This document shows, piece after piece, positions 1-7,917 of a stretch of DNA of 64,000 nt. Both the position numbers and the translations under genes were made by a program. Within the stretch, counting starts at the first letter, position 1, and the number at the start of each line of letters is the position of its first letter. The notes under the pieces are model-generated. The model made no database searches. It was not told the DNA's origin and saw only the letters and a program-made list of their open reading frames with translations. Source of the stretch: Paenibacillus gorillae (lineage in GTDB: Bacteria > Bacillota > Bacilli > Paenibacillales > Paenibacillaceae); assembly GCF_000513275.1 (NCBI RefSeq), contig NZ_CBVJ010000110.1, forward strand, positions 1 through 64,000, written 5' to 3'.

Positions 1-1
1 T

Positions 2-547
2 GGATTCAATGAATATTTCGACACAATTGTAGATAATAAAATAATATCAGAGAAAACATTAAATGGTCTTTACATAAAAGAAGAAGTAACTGATCTTACT
101 GAATTGGACAATCAAATAGAAAAAAATGAAGAATTAAAGGAAAAGATAGTTGATAAGAATGAGGCTAGAGTGCGTGGTAAGAAAAACAAATATAAATTAG
201 GAAGCATTGTACAGAACGGGGAATTCCTATTGACCGCTTTTTCGAGGTTCGACAACGATAATCGAGCTTTTTTATATATGAATGACTACATCAACTTCTT
301 GCTAAATTTCTGGAATGAGATAGACATTGTCTATGCTGGAAAATCGGTTTCATTGCCTTTGATGGGTTCAGGAGTTACTAGATTTAAGGAATTTAATAAT
401 ATTACAGATCAAGAACTATTAGAATTATTATTATGGTCCTTTAAGATCAGCAGAATAAAATTCACATACCCTTCCAAAGTGACAATCGTTATTCATGATT
501 CCAGAAAAGATAAGATTAATTTCTTTAAATTGAAGGGAGTAATATAA
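2..547 (+). CDS. thsA: Thoeris ThsA-like effector, macro domain (5' end missing)
   Basis: The reading frame is open from base 2, so the gene begins left of the window and only its last ~180 codons are seen. The visible part reads as a macro domain of the ThsA type: an FDNDNRAFLYMNDY segment, then PLMGSGVTRF, which looks like the nucleotide-binding glycine loop, and a C-terminal beta strand VTIVIHDS. In type II Thoeris, ThsA has N-terminal membrane helices followed by this macro domain; the domain binds the ADP-ribose-type signal made by the TIR partner, and the effector then attacks the membrane. The membrane part cannot be checked here. The stop TAA shares its last base with the ATG of the next gene, so the two are translationally coupled. 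The gene is strongly AT-rich compared with everything after 1.4 kb, which suggests horizontal transfer. The family call rests on motif recognition only. Confidence 0.7.
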   Translation, partial: GFNEYFDTIVDNKIISEKTLNGLYIKEEVTDLTELDNQIEKNEELKEKIVDKNEARVRGKKNKYKLGSIVQNGEFLLTAFSRFDNDNRAFLYMNDYINFLLNFWNEIDIVYAGKSVSLPLMGSGVTRFKEFNNITDQELLELLLWSFKISRIKFTYPSKVTIVIHDSRKDKINFFKLKGVI

Positions 548-1107
548 TGGCATATAGAAACGGAACATATGTGGCTTTTGACGGGAATGCAACTACAAAT
601 CCAACTGAAGGTGACATGAAGTATTATGGATTGTTACAGAATTGGAATGCTTCAAATAAATTTGAGTTAAGCTTTAGTGATAGCCATAAAAAAACCTATC
701 AGGTGAGAGATAATAGCACAATAAAAACATTACAGTCGAGACTGTTGGATCGTATGAAAAATTCAAAAAACATGTTACTAATTATTTCGAAAGATACAAA
801 TTGGGATAGAGGAATGTTGAATTTCGAGATAGAAAAGGCTATAGAATACTACAATATTCCAATTATTGTAACTTATCCGGGATTTATGTCTATCTTACAC
901 CCGGCGTCCCACAAAAATAAATGGCCAAAAGCTCTAAATGAAAGGATTGAGAATAAAACTGCAAAATGCATACATATTCCATTTAAAGAAAAGGCTATTG
1001 CCGCAGCCGTTTCTCAATTTAGTATTCATAATAAAGAGGACGAGTTAACATTACCTTTACATTATTATAGTGAAGAGACATACAGAAAATGGGGCTATGT
1101 AGAATAG
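547..1107 (+). CDS. thsB: Thoeris ThsB-like TIR-domain protein
   Basis: A 186-residue protein of the TIR-like family formerly called DUF1863/MTH538, now known as ThsB. The start reads MAYRNGTYVAFDGN, a hydrophobic strand MLLIISKDTNW follows at about residues 76-86, and then FEIEKAI at 93-99, where E94 or E96 is the likely catalytic glutamate. The next strand is IPIIVTYPG. In Thoeris, ThsB senses phage infection and uses NAD to make a cyclic or conjugated ADP-ribose messenger that activates ThsA. Gene order (ThsA then ThsB), the one-base TAATG overlap and the macro-type ThsA together point to the type II variant. The codons are AT-rich like those of its partner, unlike the rest of the window. 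A stand-alone TIR-like protein of another defence system is the alternative. Confidence 0.75.
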   Translation: MAYRNGTYVAFDGNATTNPTEGDMKYYGLLQNWNASNKFELSFSDSHKKTYQVRDNSTIKTLQSRLLDRMKNSKNMLLIISKDTNWDRGMLNFEIEKAIEYYNIPIIVTYPGFMSILHPASHKNKWPKALNERIENKTAKCIHIPFKEKAIAAAVSQFSIHNKEDELTLPLHYYSEETYRKWGYVE

Positions 1108-1414
1108 TAAATTCTTAGTAGCTCCGTCACCTCTTCCTTACTGATTTAACTTTGATTGTCTTTGTTGTTTCTTTAAGTTGTTGACTTGAATCTTTGAGTC
1201 GGGATTTCCAGCACCTCTATGATAGGGGCGTCCCGGCCTTTCACACGGGTATGAACCGAACAGAATGAATGTCCACCAACTCTGTAAATACTTACAGAGT
1301 GACTGTCAGAGCCACGGCGTTAACTGGGCGTTGACTTCGGATATAGAAAATCATCACCTGGGCGCTTAGGCCACATGGCGATGTATTCACAACTTGCATA
1401 CTTTTATTCGTCTA
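1108..1414. other. Non-coding block with hairpins, possible mobile-element remnant
   Basis: No reading frame here looks real. From about 1200 the base composition changes from AT-rich to mixed, and several short hairpins occur, including CCTCTA-TGA-TAGGGG near 1215 and the perfect repeat at 1279-1300. The block sits between the AT-rich defence pair and the truncated rhodanese gene, as a leftover end of an insertion element or a structured RNA would. No transposase fragment and no terminal repeat could be identified. Confidence 0.35.
1279..1300. repeat. Perfect 9-bp inverted repeat, 4-base loop
   Basis: ACTCTGTAA, loop ATAC, TTACAGAGT. It is not followed by a T run on either strand, so it is not an obvious terminator. 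It could be a protein binding site or part of a structured RNA. Confidence 0.6.
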
Positions 1415-1942
1415 TCAGCTTCTCCTCGACCCCACCGCAACCGGATTCTCCTCATAACTAACCCAATCGCGCCAGCTGCCCACATAAAGCTTCACATCGG
1501 TATATCCGGCTTCCGTGAGCGCAAGCACATTCGGACAGGCCGTAACTCCGGCTCCGCAATAGACAATAATCTCCAGATCTAACGGAATCGACTTAAAGCG
1601 TTCACGCTGATGAGCAGCGTCAAGGAACACGCCCTCTGGAGAGCCGTCCTCCCAATAGTGATTAAGGGCGCCCGGAATATGGTCAGCTTTCAAATACTTC
1701 GACGTATCCTCGCCTGTGTAACGCCCGTGAATGCGCGAGTCAATCAGCACACGATTCTCAGCATCGATCCCAGCCTTTACTTCCTCTATTGTCGCTTGAT
1801 TACTATTATTCACACGGGGAACGAACCTCTTATCCGCAGGCTGAGAAATTTCCGTTGTAACAGGAAATCCGCTCTCCTGCCAGCCCGAGAAGCCATCGGC
1901 TAACAGCTTCACCCGTTCATGCCCGGCATGCTTCAGCATCCA
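1415..1942 (-). pseudogene. Thiosulfate sulfurtransferase (two-rhodanese type), 5' truncated
   Basis: The protein matches the C-terminal two thirds of tandem-rhodanese sulfurtransferases (SseA/YnjE style, normally about 280 residues). It begins inside the end of the first rhodanese repeat (WMLKHAGHERVKLLADGFSGW) and then has a complete second repeat with the active-site loop CGAGVTACPN. Homology-like sequence extends one codon (TGG, Trp) upstream of the ATG at 1939 and is then cut by an in-frame TGA at 1945-1943, so roughly the first 110 residues are missing. No ribosome binding site or promoter is evident in front. The loss of the 5' half next to a probably acquired block suggests the gene was broken by insertion or deletion. 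The intact catalytic loop means a short functional protein cannot be excluded. Confidence 0.65.
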
Positions 1943-2273
1943 TCATAATCTTGAAGCTATAGTTTGGCCGGATATGTAATAGCCCCCAAAAAGCATCGCC
2001 TAAGGTACGTAACCCTTCGGCGATGTATGGAGTTATTGGCCAATCTGCATCCGAATTGCGTTAGTTTATTCAGTCTATCTGTTACAAACATAATCTCTCC
2101 AATTTTTTATTTTCATTAATACATAAAGCGGAGTGTTTACAACATTAATTCTGTTGTCTGGCATCTCTAAAACTCTAATGCTATACCCGCATATCCGATG
2201 TTTCGGATCAGTTATTTTTTTGCAATAATTCAGCAGTTAAGAGAAAGTTAATAACTTAGAGGTTGAAAAGGGC
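1943..2273. other. Intergenic region with one hairpin
   Basis: No supported gene. A hairpin at 1994-2025 pairs CATCGCC with GGCGATG and AAGG with CCTT, without a strong T run. The rest is AT-rich upstream sequence of the esterase gene. Confidence 0.4.
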
Positions 2274-2304
2274 TTGAATCTTCAGCTACTGGAGATTGTA
2301 AGAT
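2274..2304 (+). promoter_or_regulatory. MerR-type promoter of the esterase gene
   Basis: -35 TTGAAT (2274-2279) and -10 TAAGAT (2299-2304) are separated by 19 bp, the over-long spacer typical of promoters activated by MerR proteins. The spacer region holds a dyad, AATCTTC...GGAGATT (2277-2297), that matches 19 of 21 bases of the palindrome in front of the merR gene at 4841-4861. The MerR protein encoded at 3817 is therefore the likely activator. Confidence 0.75.
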
Positions 2305-2355
2305 TTGAATTAGCTAGCAGCTAGCAGCTTACTCAAATTTGGAGGTTCAAATCTT

Positions 2356-3789
2356 ATGAGGTCTTTGGAAATTTTATTTATTGTCATTAATATTTTACTG
2401 ACGGGCTGGCTTATATTCGCTAAGAACAAGCCGCAGCGCTTTCTCCTGATCGGGTTCGGCGTTTCCGCCATCTTTATGCTGATACATGGAGTTATAGAAG
2501 GCATGCGCTTGCCGATGATTCCTGCCTATGTGTTGACGGCATTGCCTCTCATCCTTTTCATTGTCAGATCGATATCCAAGTCGGGCAAAGCTGAAGAACG
2601 TACCGCCCGGAAAGGTTCAAAGCTGAAGCTCATCGCTGTAACAGTACTGGCAGTTATTTATTCAGCAGTAACCGTAGCACTGCCGATCCTGATTCCGGTA
2701 TTCACCTTCGCAAAGCCGGCAGGTCCCTATAAAATCGGCACAGTCACCTATGACTGGAAAGATAATTCACGGGATGAAATTCTTACGTCTGATCCGGATG
2801 ACAAACGCGAGTTAATGGTACAAGTCTGGTATCCTGCTGATGCCAAAGCAAAAGGAAAAAAACAAGCCTATCATACTCACGTCGATGCGTTCGCTGAGGG
2901 CTATAGTAAAATGTTTAATTTCCCTAAGCTGCTGTTTACTTCTCTTGGCTATGTTAAAACGCATGCCATCGAGAATGCAGAAATCTCTAATGCAGAGCCG
3001 TCCTTCCCGGTGCTCATTTTTTCACATGGCCTGACTGGCAATAAAATGCAGAACACCTACCAACTCGAGCAATTGGTTAGCCAAGGTTATATCATAGTCG
3101 GCATCGACCACACCTATAGCAGCACCGCTTCGGTCTTCTCAGACGGTCGTGTGGCCGCTTTGCAGCTGCCAGAAATCAAAAAATTCTCTGACTTGGATAA
3201 TGCAAATGCACAATGGGTAGAAGATGCCAAGTTTGTACTGGATCAAGTGGAGCAGTTGGCGGCGAATGATCCAGAGAAGCGTTTTACCGGCCGGATGGAT
3301 ATGAATAATGTCGGCATGTTCGGACATTCCTTCGGCGGAGCAACAAGCGTGCAAGTGTTAATGACAGATTCAAGAATTAAAGCAGCGATCAACATGGACG
3401 GCGCGTTATATGGTGATCTTCGTATTCCGGAAGAAGGGCTGAAGAAGCCGTTTCTGATGATGAGTGCAGATTCCAGTGTAGATAATATGAAGATCCCGAC
3501 CGGCGACGAGCTGGATATGTCGAAGGAAATTTGGCCGCGATTTGCTCATGTAACTACGGGCGGCAACTACTGGCTGATTCTGAACAAGACGAATCACCTC
3601 AGCTTTACCGATATGGTCCTGTTCTCGCCGCTATTTCAATTGATGCAAGGAAGCAATGTTCGAGAGTCACTAGGTCTCATTAACGATTATTCGCTGGATT
3701 TCTTCGATCATTATTTAAAAAACAAGCCATCAAGGCTATTGGAGCAAAATATTGGCGAACATCCGAAGTTTACGCTGCTTAGAGACTAA
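2356..3789 (+). CDS. Membrane-anchored alpha/beta hydrolase, PAF-acetylhydrolase-like
   Basis: A 477-residue protein. The first ~120 residues hold about four hydrophobic segments (LEILFIVINILLTGWL, FLLIGFGVSAIFMLI, YVLTALPLILFIV and a longer one at about 95-120), so the enzyme is membrane-anchored. The remainder is an alpha/beta hydrolase related to platelet-activating-factor acetylhydrolase, with the oxyanion segment FSHGLTGN and the nucleophile elbow GHSFGG. A late HLSF supplies a candidate catalytic histidine. The substrate is probably a short-chain or oxidised ester, but this is inference. The ATG has GGAGG 10 bases upstream. It is transcribed towards the merR gene and shares that regulator's operator (2277-2297), so it is the probable target of that regulator. 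It ends in a terminator shared with merR. Confidence 0.75.
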   Translation: MRSLEILFIVINILLTGWLIFAKNKPQRFLLIGFGVSAIFMLIHGVIEGMRLPMIPAYVLTALPLILFIVRSISKSGKAEERTARKGSKLKLIAVTVLAVIYSAVTVALPILIPVFTFAKPAGPYKIGTVTYDWKDNSRDEILTSDPDDKRELMVQVWYPADAKAKGKKQAYHTHVDAFAEGYSKMFNFPKLLFTSLGYVKTHAIENAEISNAEPSFPVLIFSHGLTGNKMQNTYQLEQLVSQGYIIVGIDHTYSSTASVFSDGRVAALQLPEIKKFSDLDNANAQWVEDAKFVLDQVEQLAANDPEKRFTGRMDMNNVGMFGHSFGGATSVQVLMTDSRIKAAINMDGALYGDLRIPEEGLKKPFLMMSADSSVDNMKIPTGDELDMSKEIWPRFAHVTTGGNYWLILNKTNHLSFTDMVLFSPLFQLMQGSNVRESLGLINDYSLDFFDHYLKNKPSRLLEQNIGEHPKFTLLRD

Positions 3790-3801
3790 AATACACCATA
3801 C

Positions 3802-3838
3802 GAACAGCCCGAGAGCCTAGCTTTCGGGCTGTTCATTT
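3802..3838. terminator. Bidirectional terminator between esterase and merR
   Basis: The stem GAACAGCCC/GGGCTGTTC is followed by ATTTTCTT on the plus strand. It overlaps the last codons of the convergent merR gene. Confidence 0.75.
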
Positions 3839-4812
3839 TCTTGTTCGGCTTGCATCTTTCTCTGCAGGTTTTGAATAAACACGTTGTTTCCTTCTGCGAG
3901 CAAGTTTAACTGCGGGTTCATAATGGCACACAACCGGTTGACTCGATCAATAAGAGGCGTGCTGGTTAACTCGACATGTTCCATATAAGCATTAAGGAAC
4001 TCCAGGTTATAGATCGTTTGCTCTGTATTGCTATAAATCGAAAGCGACTCTTCAATAATGGCCTGAACCTCAGGGCTGTCGGCAGACTTTTTGCTCTCCA
4101 GCGCTTGGGTCAAACGGACATAAAACTGATCCAGCTTCTTAATCCACGTATCGGCATCATAACGGGGTTGAAGCTCCTTCACAATGAACGAGAAGTCCGT
4201 GTTTTTTGTATCTTCAAGAAATTGGGGATCGTTAATAATTTCCTGCAGCTCATTCCAAGCCGCTATTTGTTGCGCCGTTGTTTTCTCTTGATTGACAATA
4301 TATTTATTAAAGTAATGCAGCATCGGGCTCTGCCATTCTGCAGGAACTCCGTTGAAGAGATCGCCAGCCTCCACTCTATCGGCAATAAAACGATTTCTTT
4401 TTTCAACATTGGATGCTTTGGCTTGGACAAGGTCGTAAAGGTAACGCATGGAATCCCCTTTCCCTTGTCCCTGCTTTGCTTGCTGTAAAATCGATATCAT
4501 ATTGGTTAACGCGCTGGCCTGAATCGAGAGCGATTCAATCTGCCAGTCGAGTGCCTTGTCTACCGATAAGTCTCCAGAGAACAGCTGGCTAATTTCTTCG
4601 ATGCTGAAATCCAGGTAACGCAGCGTTGCCGTCAATTCCAAACGCCAAATATCTTCTGCCGTATAGAGACGATGGCCTCCCTCTGTATGACTCGAGGGCT
4701 TTACTAATCCGATCTCATCATAGTAACGGATCGTTCGGATCTTAGCTCCAATCATTTTGGCTACTTTCCCAATTGGATAGGTTTCAGGCGCCATGTCGTC
4801 GTTTGAATGCAA
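3817..4812 (-). CDS. MerR-family transcriptional regulator
   Basis: An N-terminal winged-helix MerR domain (YPIGKVAKMIGAKIRTIRYYDEIGL ending in GGHRLYTAEDI) is followed by a coiled dimerisation region and a long helical C-terminal half of about 200 residues. No known ligand domain was recognised in that half. At about 331 residues it is longer than simple MerR proteins, so a small organic ligand or drug is more likely than a metal, and no metal-binding cysteines are seen. A TTG at 4812 has the purine-rich GGGGGCGGA four bases upstream; the alternative ATG at 4794 lacks a ribosome binding site but gives a more typical start. A 21-bp palindrome in its leader is repeated in the promoter of the convergent esterase gene, implying autoregulation and control of that gene. 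Confidence 0.8.
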   Translation of the reverse strand: MHSNDDMAPETYPIGKVAKMIGAKIRTIRYYDEIGLVKPSSHTEGGHRLYTAEDIWRLELTATLRYLDFSIEEISQLFSGDLSVDKALDWQIESLSIQASALTNMISILQQAKQGQGKGDSMRYLYDLVQAKASNVEKRNRFIADRVEAGDLFNGVPAEWQSPMLHYFNKYIVNQEKTTAQQIAAWNELQEIINDPQFLEDTKNTDFSFIVKELQPRYDADTWIKKLDQFYVRLTQALESKKSADSPEVQAIIEESLSIYSNTEQTIYNLEFLNAYMEHVELTSTPLIDRVNRLCAIMNPQLNLLAEGNNVFIQNLQRKMQAEQENEQPES

Positions 4813-4840
4813 GGAATCCGCCCCCAATATAATCGATTGC

Positions 4841-4861
4841 AATCTTCAGCTATTGAAGATT
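4841..4861. promoter_or_regulatory. Operator palindrome in the merR leader
   Basis: AATCTTCA, five central bases, TGAAGATT: a perfect 8-bp dyad. It lies just downstream of a TATAAT on the minus strand (4869-4874), where a bound protein would block transcription. The same sequence with two changes sits in the 19-bp spacer of the promoter at 2274-2304. Confidence 0.7.
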
Positions 4862-4941
4862 CAGTACAATTATACTGCGGGCTGGGGATAATTGCATAAT
4901 GACTGTGGAAGGAATATGGTTGCCCTCGAATTGCCAAGGAT

Positions 4942-4966
4942 ATATATGACATAAGGTGACATATAT
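4942..4966. promoter_or_regulatory. Inverted repeat upstream of the reductase gene
   Basis: ATATATG and CATATAT are separated by 11 bases, 55 bp upstream of the ATG at 5022. It could be an operator or part of an AT-rich promoter; TATGAT at 4972-4977 is a possible -10. Confidence 0.3.
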
Positions 4967-5021
4967 AGATGCTATGATAAATAGGGCAACAGGAATTAAT
5001 ATTCAACAAGGAGATGAAGGA

Positions 5022-5546
5022 ATGAAACGTCCGGTTACACTATACATTGCAATATCTATGGATGGATATATTGCGCGGGAAAACGGAGAGATTGATTGGC
5101 TCTATGAAATAGAAGGTGAGGGTGACAACGGCTATAGCGAATTTTATGAGACGATTGACACCGTATTAATGGGGAACAAAACATACGAGCATACCTTTGA
5201 ATTAGCTGATCAATTTCCCTATCCAGATAAGACGTGCTATGTGTTCTCACGCTCCGAAAAGGCGCCGGCTCCGCATGTGACTTTTATCAACGAAGATGTA
5301 ACGGGGTTTATTGAGAAGCTGAAAGAGCAGGACAGGTCCAAAATCTGGATCGTCGGTGGTGCCGAGATTCTCGACGTACTTTTGAAAAACAGCCTTGTTG
5401 ATGAGTTTATCCTTACAATGATGCCAACCATTCTAGGAAAAGGCATTCCGCTGTTCAAGAAAGACAACCCGGAATTGAAGCTTTTCCTGTCCGGGACCAA
5501 ACGTTACGGACAAATGATTCAACTGCATTATACAGTGAAATCCTAA
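5022..5546 (+). CDS. RibD C-terminal/dihydrofolate-reductase-like protein
   Basis: A 174-residue protein of the YyaP/YwjB type. It opens LYIAISMDGYIARENGEIDWL, has VLMGNKTYE in the middle and the dinucleotide-binding segment IWIVGGAEILDVLL, and closes with ILGKGIPLF. The fold is that of dihydrofolate reductase and the reductase half of RibD, so an NADPH-dependent reduction is expected, but the substrate of this subfamily is not settled. The start at 5022 is chosen because AAGGAG lies 8 bases upstream; the reading frame extends further 5' without a better signal. It is a single gene with its own terminator, divergent from merR. Confidence 0.8.
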   Translation: MKRPVTLYIAISMDGYIARENGEIDWLYEIEGEGDNGYSEFYETIDTVLMGNKTYEHTFELADQFPYPDKTCYVFSRSEKAPAPHVTFINEDVTGFIEKLKEQDRSKIWIVGGAEILDVLLKNSLVDEFILTMMPTILGKGIPLFKKDNPELKLFLSGTKRYGQMIQLHYTVKS

Positions 5547-5587
5547 TGCTTCTAACCAATTGAACATTTGAGCTGATGCGTCATCTG

Positions 5588-5623
5588 GACGTGAGTTTGG
5601 CATCGCCACACTCACGTCTTTTT
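5588..5623 (+). terminator. Terminator of the reductase gene
   Basis: GACGTGAG, loop, CTCACGTC followed by TTTTTC. Confidence 0.75.
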
Positions 5624-5631
5624 CTTATAAA

Positions 5632-5672
5632 GAAAGAAAAGAACTGCCCTGCTTGTTGCAGCAGGGCAGTTC
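5632..5672 (-). terminator. Terminator of the DHA2 exporter gene
   Basis: A perfect 12-bp stem GAACTGCCCTGC/GCAGGGCAGTTC, followed on the minus strand by TTTTCTTTCTTT. Confidence 0.85.
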
Positions 5673-5690
5673 AGTAGTTAGCGGAAGAGA

Positions 5691-7115
5691 TTAACCCGCT
5701 TGTTTTTCTTTTGTGTTTTTTCTTAGAAAGACAGCTACCACTATAGCAATGATCGAAATCACGAAGCCAAGCATGAATGTGTCACTGTAGCCTGCAACAG
5801 CTGCCGTTAACTGTTCAATTTCAGTATCAGAGCTTAACTGTGCCAGATGACTACGAGAGCGCGCGGACATAGTAGCTATGAACAATGCTGAGCCTATCGC
5901 TCCGGAAACCTGCTGCAGCGTACTGAAAATAGCAGATCCATGTGCATAATATTCAGACGTTATTTGATTCAGCCCATAGGTTTGAACGGGAACCAGAACG
6001 AGTGCTACACCTAGCATTAATAGACTGTGCGTTAAAATGATTTGCAAGTTCGCCGACTCCAGTGTAAATCCGGTAAAGAGATACATCGCCATGCAGACGA
6101 TCAATAAACCCGGAATAATAATAACTTTGGCGCCCAATCGATCGAATAGCTTTCCTGCAACAGGAGACATCAGTCCATTTACGACACTTCCCGGCAGCAT
6201 CATGATTCCTGATTGAAATGCAGTCACTAGCAATACGCTTTGCATAAACATAGGTAATAAGGTGATTGTTGCGAACATCGACATCATAACAACAATCAAT
6301 AGAATAATAGAGAGCGAGAACATGGGAAACCGGAAGGTACGCAATTCCAAAATCGGGTTAGAAATACGCAGCTGCCGGAATGCGAATAAAATCAAGGCCA
6401 AGCTGCCCATGATAATTGTCCCGTAAACTTGCGGATCTGACCATCCTTCATTTCCTGTAGCACTGAATCCATATACAATACCGCCGAAACCTAAGGTCGA
6501 CAAAATAATGGACAGTACATCAACTTTAGGTTTTGTGATCGTGGTTACATTAACAAGATAGTAATAACCGACGAGGATTGAAATGATAGTAATGGGAATG
6601 GTCGTATAGAACAACCAGCGCCAATTCATTGCATCAATGATAATGCCTGAAAGTGTAGGTCCGATAGCAGGAGCAAATGTAAATATTAAAAACAGCACTC
6701 CCATAACCGAGCCCCGCTTTTCAGCCGGATAAATATTTAACAACGTATTCATTAGCAGCGGGATGATTAGTCCCGTACCAATGGCTTGAATCAACCGCCC
6801 GGCTAATAGCAGCATAAATGTAGGTGCCGTTGCAGCAACGATCGTACCTATTAGAAAGGTAATCATCGCAATAGAAAAAAGCTGTCTTGTCGTCAGCCAT
6901 TGCTGAATTAGAGCCGTTATTGGAATGAGTGCGCCGACAACGAGCAGGTAAGCCGCAGTTAGCCATTGTATGGTGGTGGCGCCGACCTGAAACTCCTTCA
7001 TTAGCACAGGCAGGGCATTCCCCAGCAATGTCTCGTTTAAGGTTGCCACAAATGCTCCCATCATGAGAGAAACCATAATGGGCATTCGCTTTACTTTCTG
7101 TAAATCCAAGTTCAT
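5691..7115 (-). CDS. DHA2-family MFS multidrug exporter
   Basis: A 474-residue protein with about 14 hydrophobic segments, the layout of the 14-helix DHA2 drug:proton antiporters (EmrB, LmrB, QacA relatives). Family features include LNETLLGNALPVLMKEF in helix 1, the motif A-like region TTRQLF, and LAGRLIQAIGTGLIIPL. It probably exports hydrophobic drugs or metabolites using the proton gradient. The ATG at 7115 is preferred because GGAAGG lies 7 bases upstream; an ATG 66 bases further up lacks such a signal. It is divergent from a TetR regulator across a 164-bp gap, the classic arrangement for a repressor controlling an efflux pump. Confidence 0.85.
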   Translation of the reverse strand: MNLDLQKVKRMPIMVSLMMGAFVATLNETLLGNALPVLMKEFQVGATTIQWLTAAYLLVVGALIPITALIQQWLTTRQLFSIAMITFLIGTIVAATAPTFMLLLAGRLIQAIGTGLIIPLLMNTLLNIYPAEKRGSVMGVLFLIFTFAPAIGPTLSGIIIDAMNWRWLFYTTIPITIISILVGYYYLVNVTTITKPKVDVLSIILSTLGFGGIVYGFSATGNEGWSDPQVYGTIIMGSLALILFAFRQLRISNPILELRTFRFPMFSLSIILLIVVMMSMFATITLLPMFMQSVLLVTAFQSGIMMLPGSVVNGLMSPVAGKLFDRLGAKVIIIPGLLIVCMAMYLFTGFTLESANLQIILTHSLLMLGVALVLVPVQTYGLNQITSEYYAHGSAIFSTLQQVSGAIGSALFIATMSARSRSHLAQLSSDTEIEQLTAAVAGYSDTFMLGFVISIIAIVVAVFLRKNTKEKQAG

Positions 7116-7226
7116 ATAAATGCCTTCCTTCCGTACAAAATTAGGTAAAGTAATGAAGCCGATTCCCATTATAAAGTTCATTTGGGCTGCAAAATATCTT
7201 CAATACACCTGCTTTGTATAGTTAGA

Positions 7227-7248
7227 AGACAGTATTAAATAAATGTCT
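7227..7248. promoter_or_regulatory. Candidate TetR operator
   Basis: AGACA and TGTCT are separated by 12 AT-rich bases in the gap between the divergent exporter and TetR genes. It is the only clear dyad there, but it is short. Confidence 0.3.
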
Positions 7249-7279
7249 GAGAAATGGGCGCAATAAAGGGGAAATAGAG

Positions 7280-7855
7280 ATGGATCTCAGAAAACGCCGC
7301 TCCATGCAATTGTTATGGAAAGCTCTTTTTGATCTAATGACAGAAGAGAAGACGAGATTCTCAAAAATTACAGTAGATCAAATTTGCGAAAAAGCAATCA
7401 TCCATCGTTCCACATTCTATAAGCACTTTGATGATAAATTTAGATTGCTGGAGTACGGGCTGAATCAACTGATGGAGCCGTATTGGAATATTCCATTAGA
7501 AAAAAGGATTTTAAAGCCTTTTTATTGGTCTAATGAATTTTTTGAAGGCTCCGAATCCCACAAGTTAGTTCGTGCGCAGCAAGGTGATGAGCTTTTCTTT
7601 GATTGCATGACTGCTTACTCCATGCGGATATTGAAAAAGGACTCACTAAAGTTTTTCCAAAATACCAAAACGACCGATATCCCCCATGACTTGTTAGCCG
7701 AATTTCATGTGTCCGCGATGGTTGCTTTAAGCGAATGGTGGCGCAAAAACCCCGATCGGGTGAGCTTAGCCCAGATGGATCAATATTTTCAGCGATTGGT
7801 GAATGAGAATGCCTGCTATAATAATTTTTTTCAATCCGCGAACTGCAGTGGATAA
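7280..7855 (+). CDS. TetR/AcrR-family repressor
   Basis: A 191-residue protein. The N-terminal helix-turn-helix includes FSKITVDQICEKAIIHRSTFYKHFDDKFRLLEYGL, the standard TetR signature ending in the FY.HF.dK segment. The C-terminal half, which would bind the inducer, is helical and not assignable to a ligand. The start has AAAGGGG about 8 bases upstream. It is divergent from the DHA2 exporter and most likely represses it and itself until a drug binds. Confidence 0.85.
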   Translation: MDLRKRRSMQLLWKALFDLMTEEKTRFSKITVDQICEKAIIHRSTFYKHFDDKFRLLEYGLNQLMEPYWNIPLEKRILKPFYWSNEFFEGSESHKLVRAQQGDELFFDCMTAYSMRILKKDSLKFFQNTKTTDIPHDLLAEFHVSAMVALSEWWRKNPDRVSLAQMDQYFQRLVNENACYNNFFQSANCSG

Positions 7856-7917
7856 CATTCATATGGTAAAATATAGATAAAATAGTTACAAGAATCTTCC
7901 TCGGGAGGTACTTGCCA

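Noticed and set aside
2356..2504. Small antisense open frames near the esterase gene start
   Set aside because: They are shadows of the hydrophobic N-terminus of the esterase.
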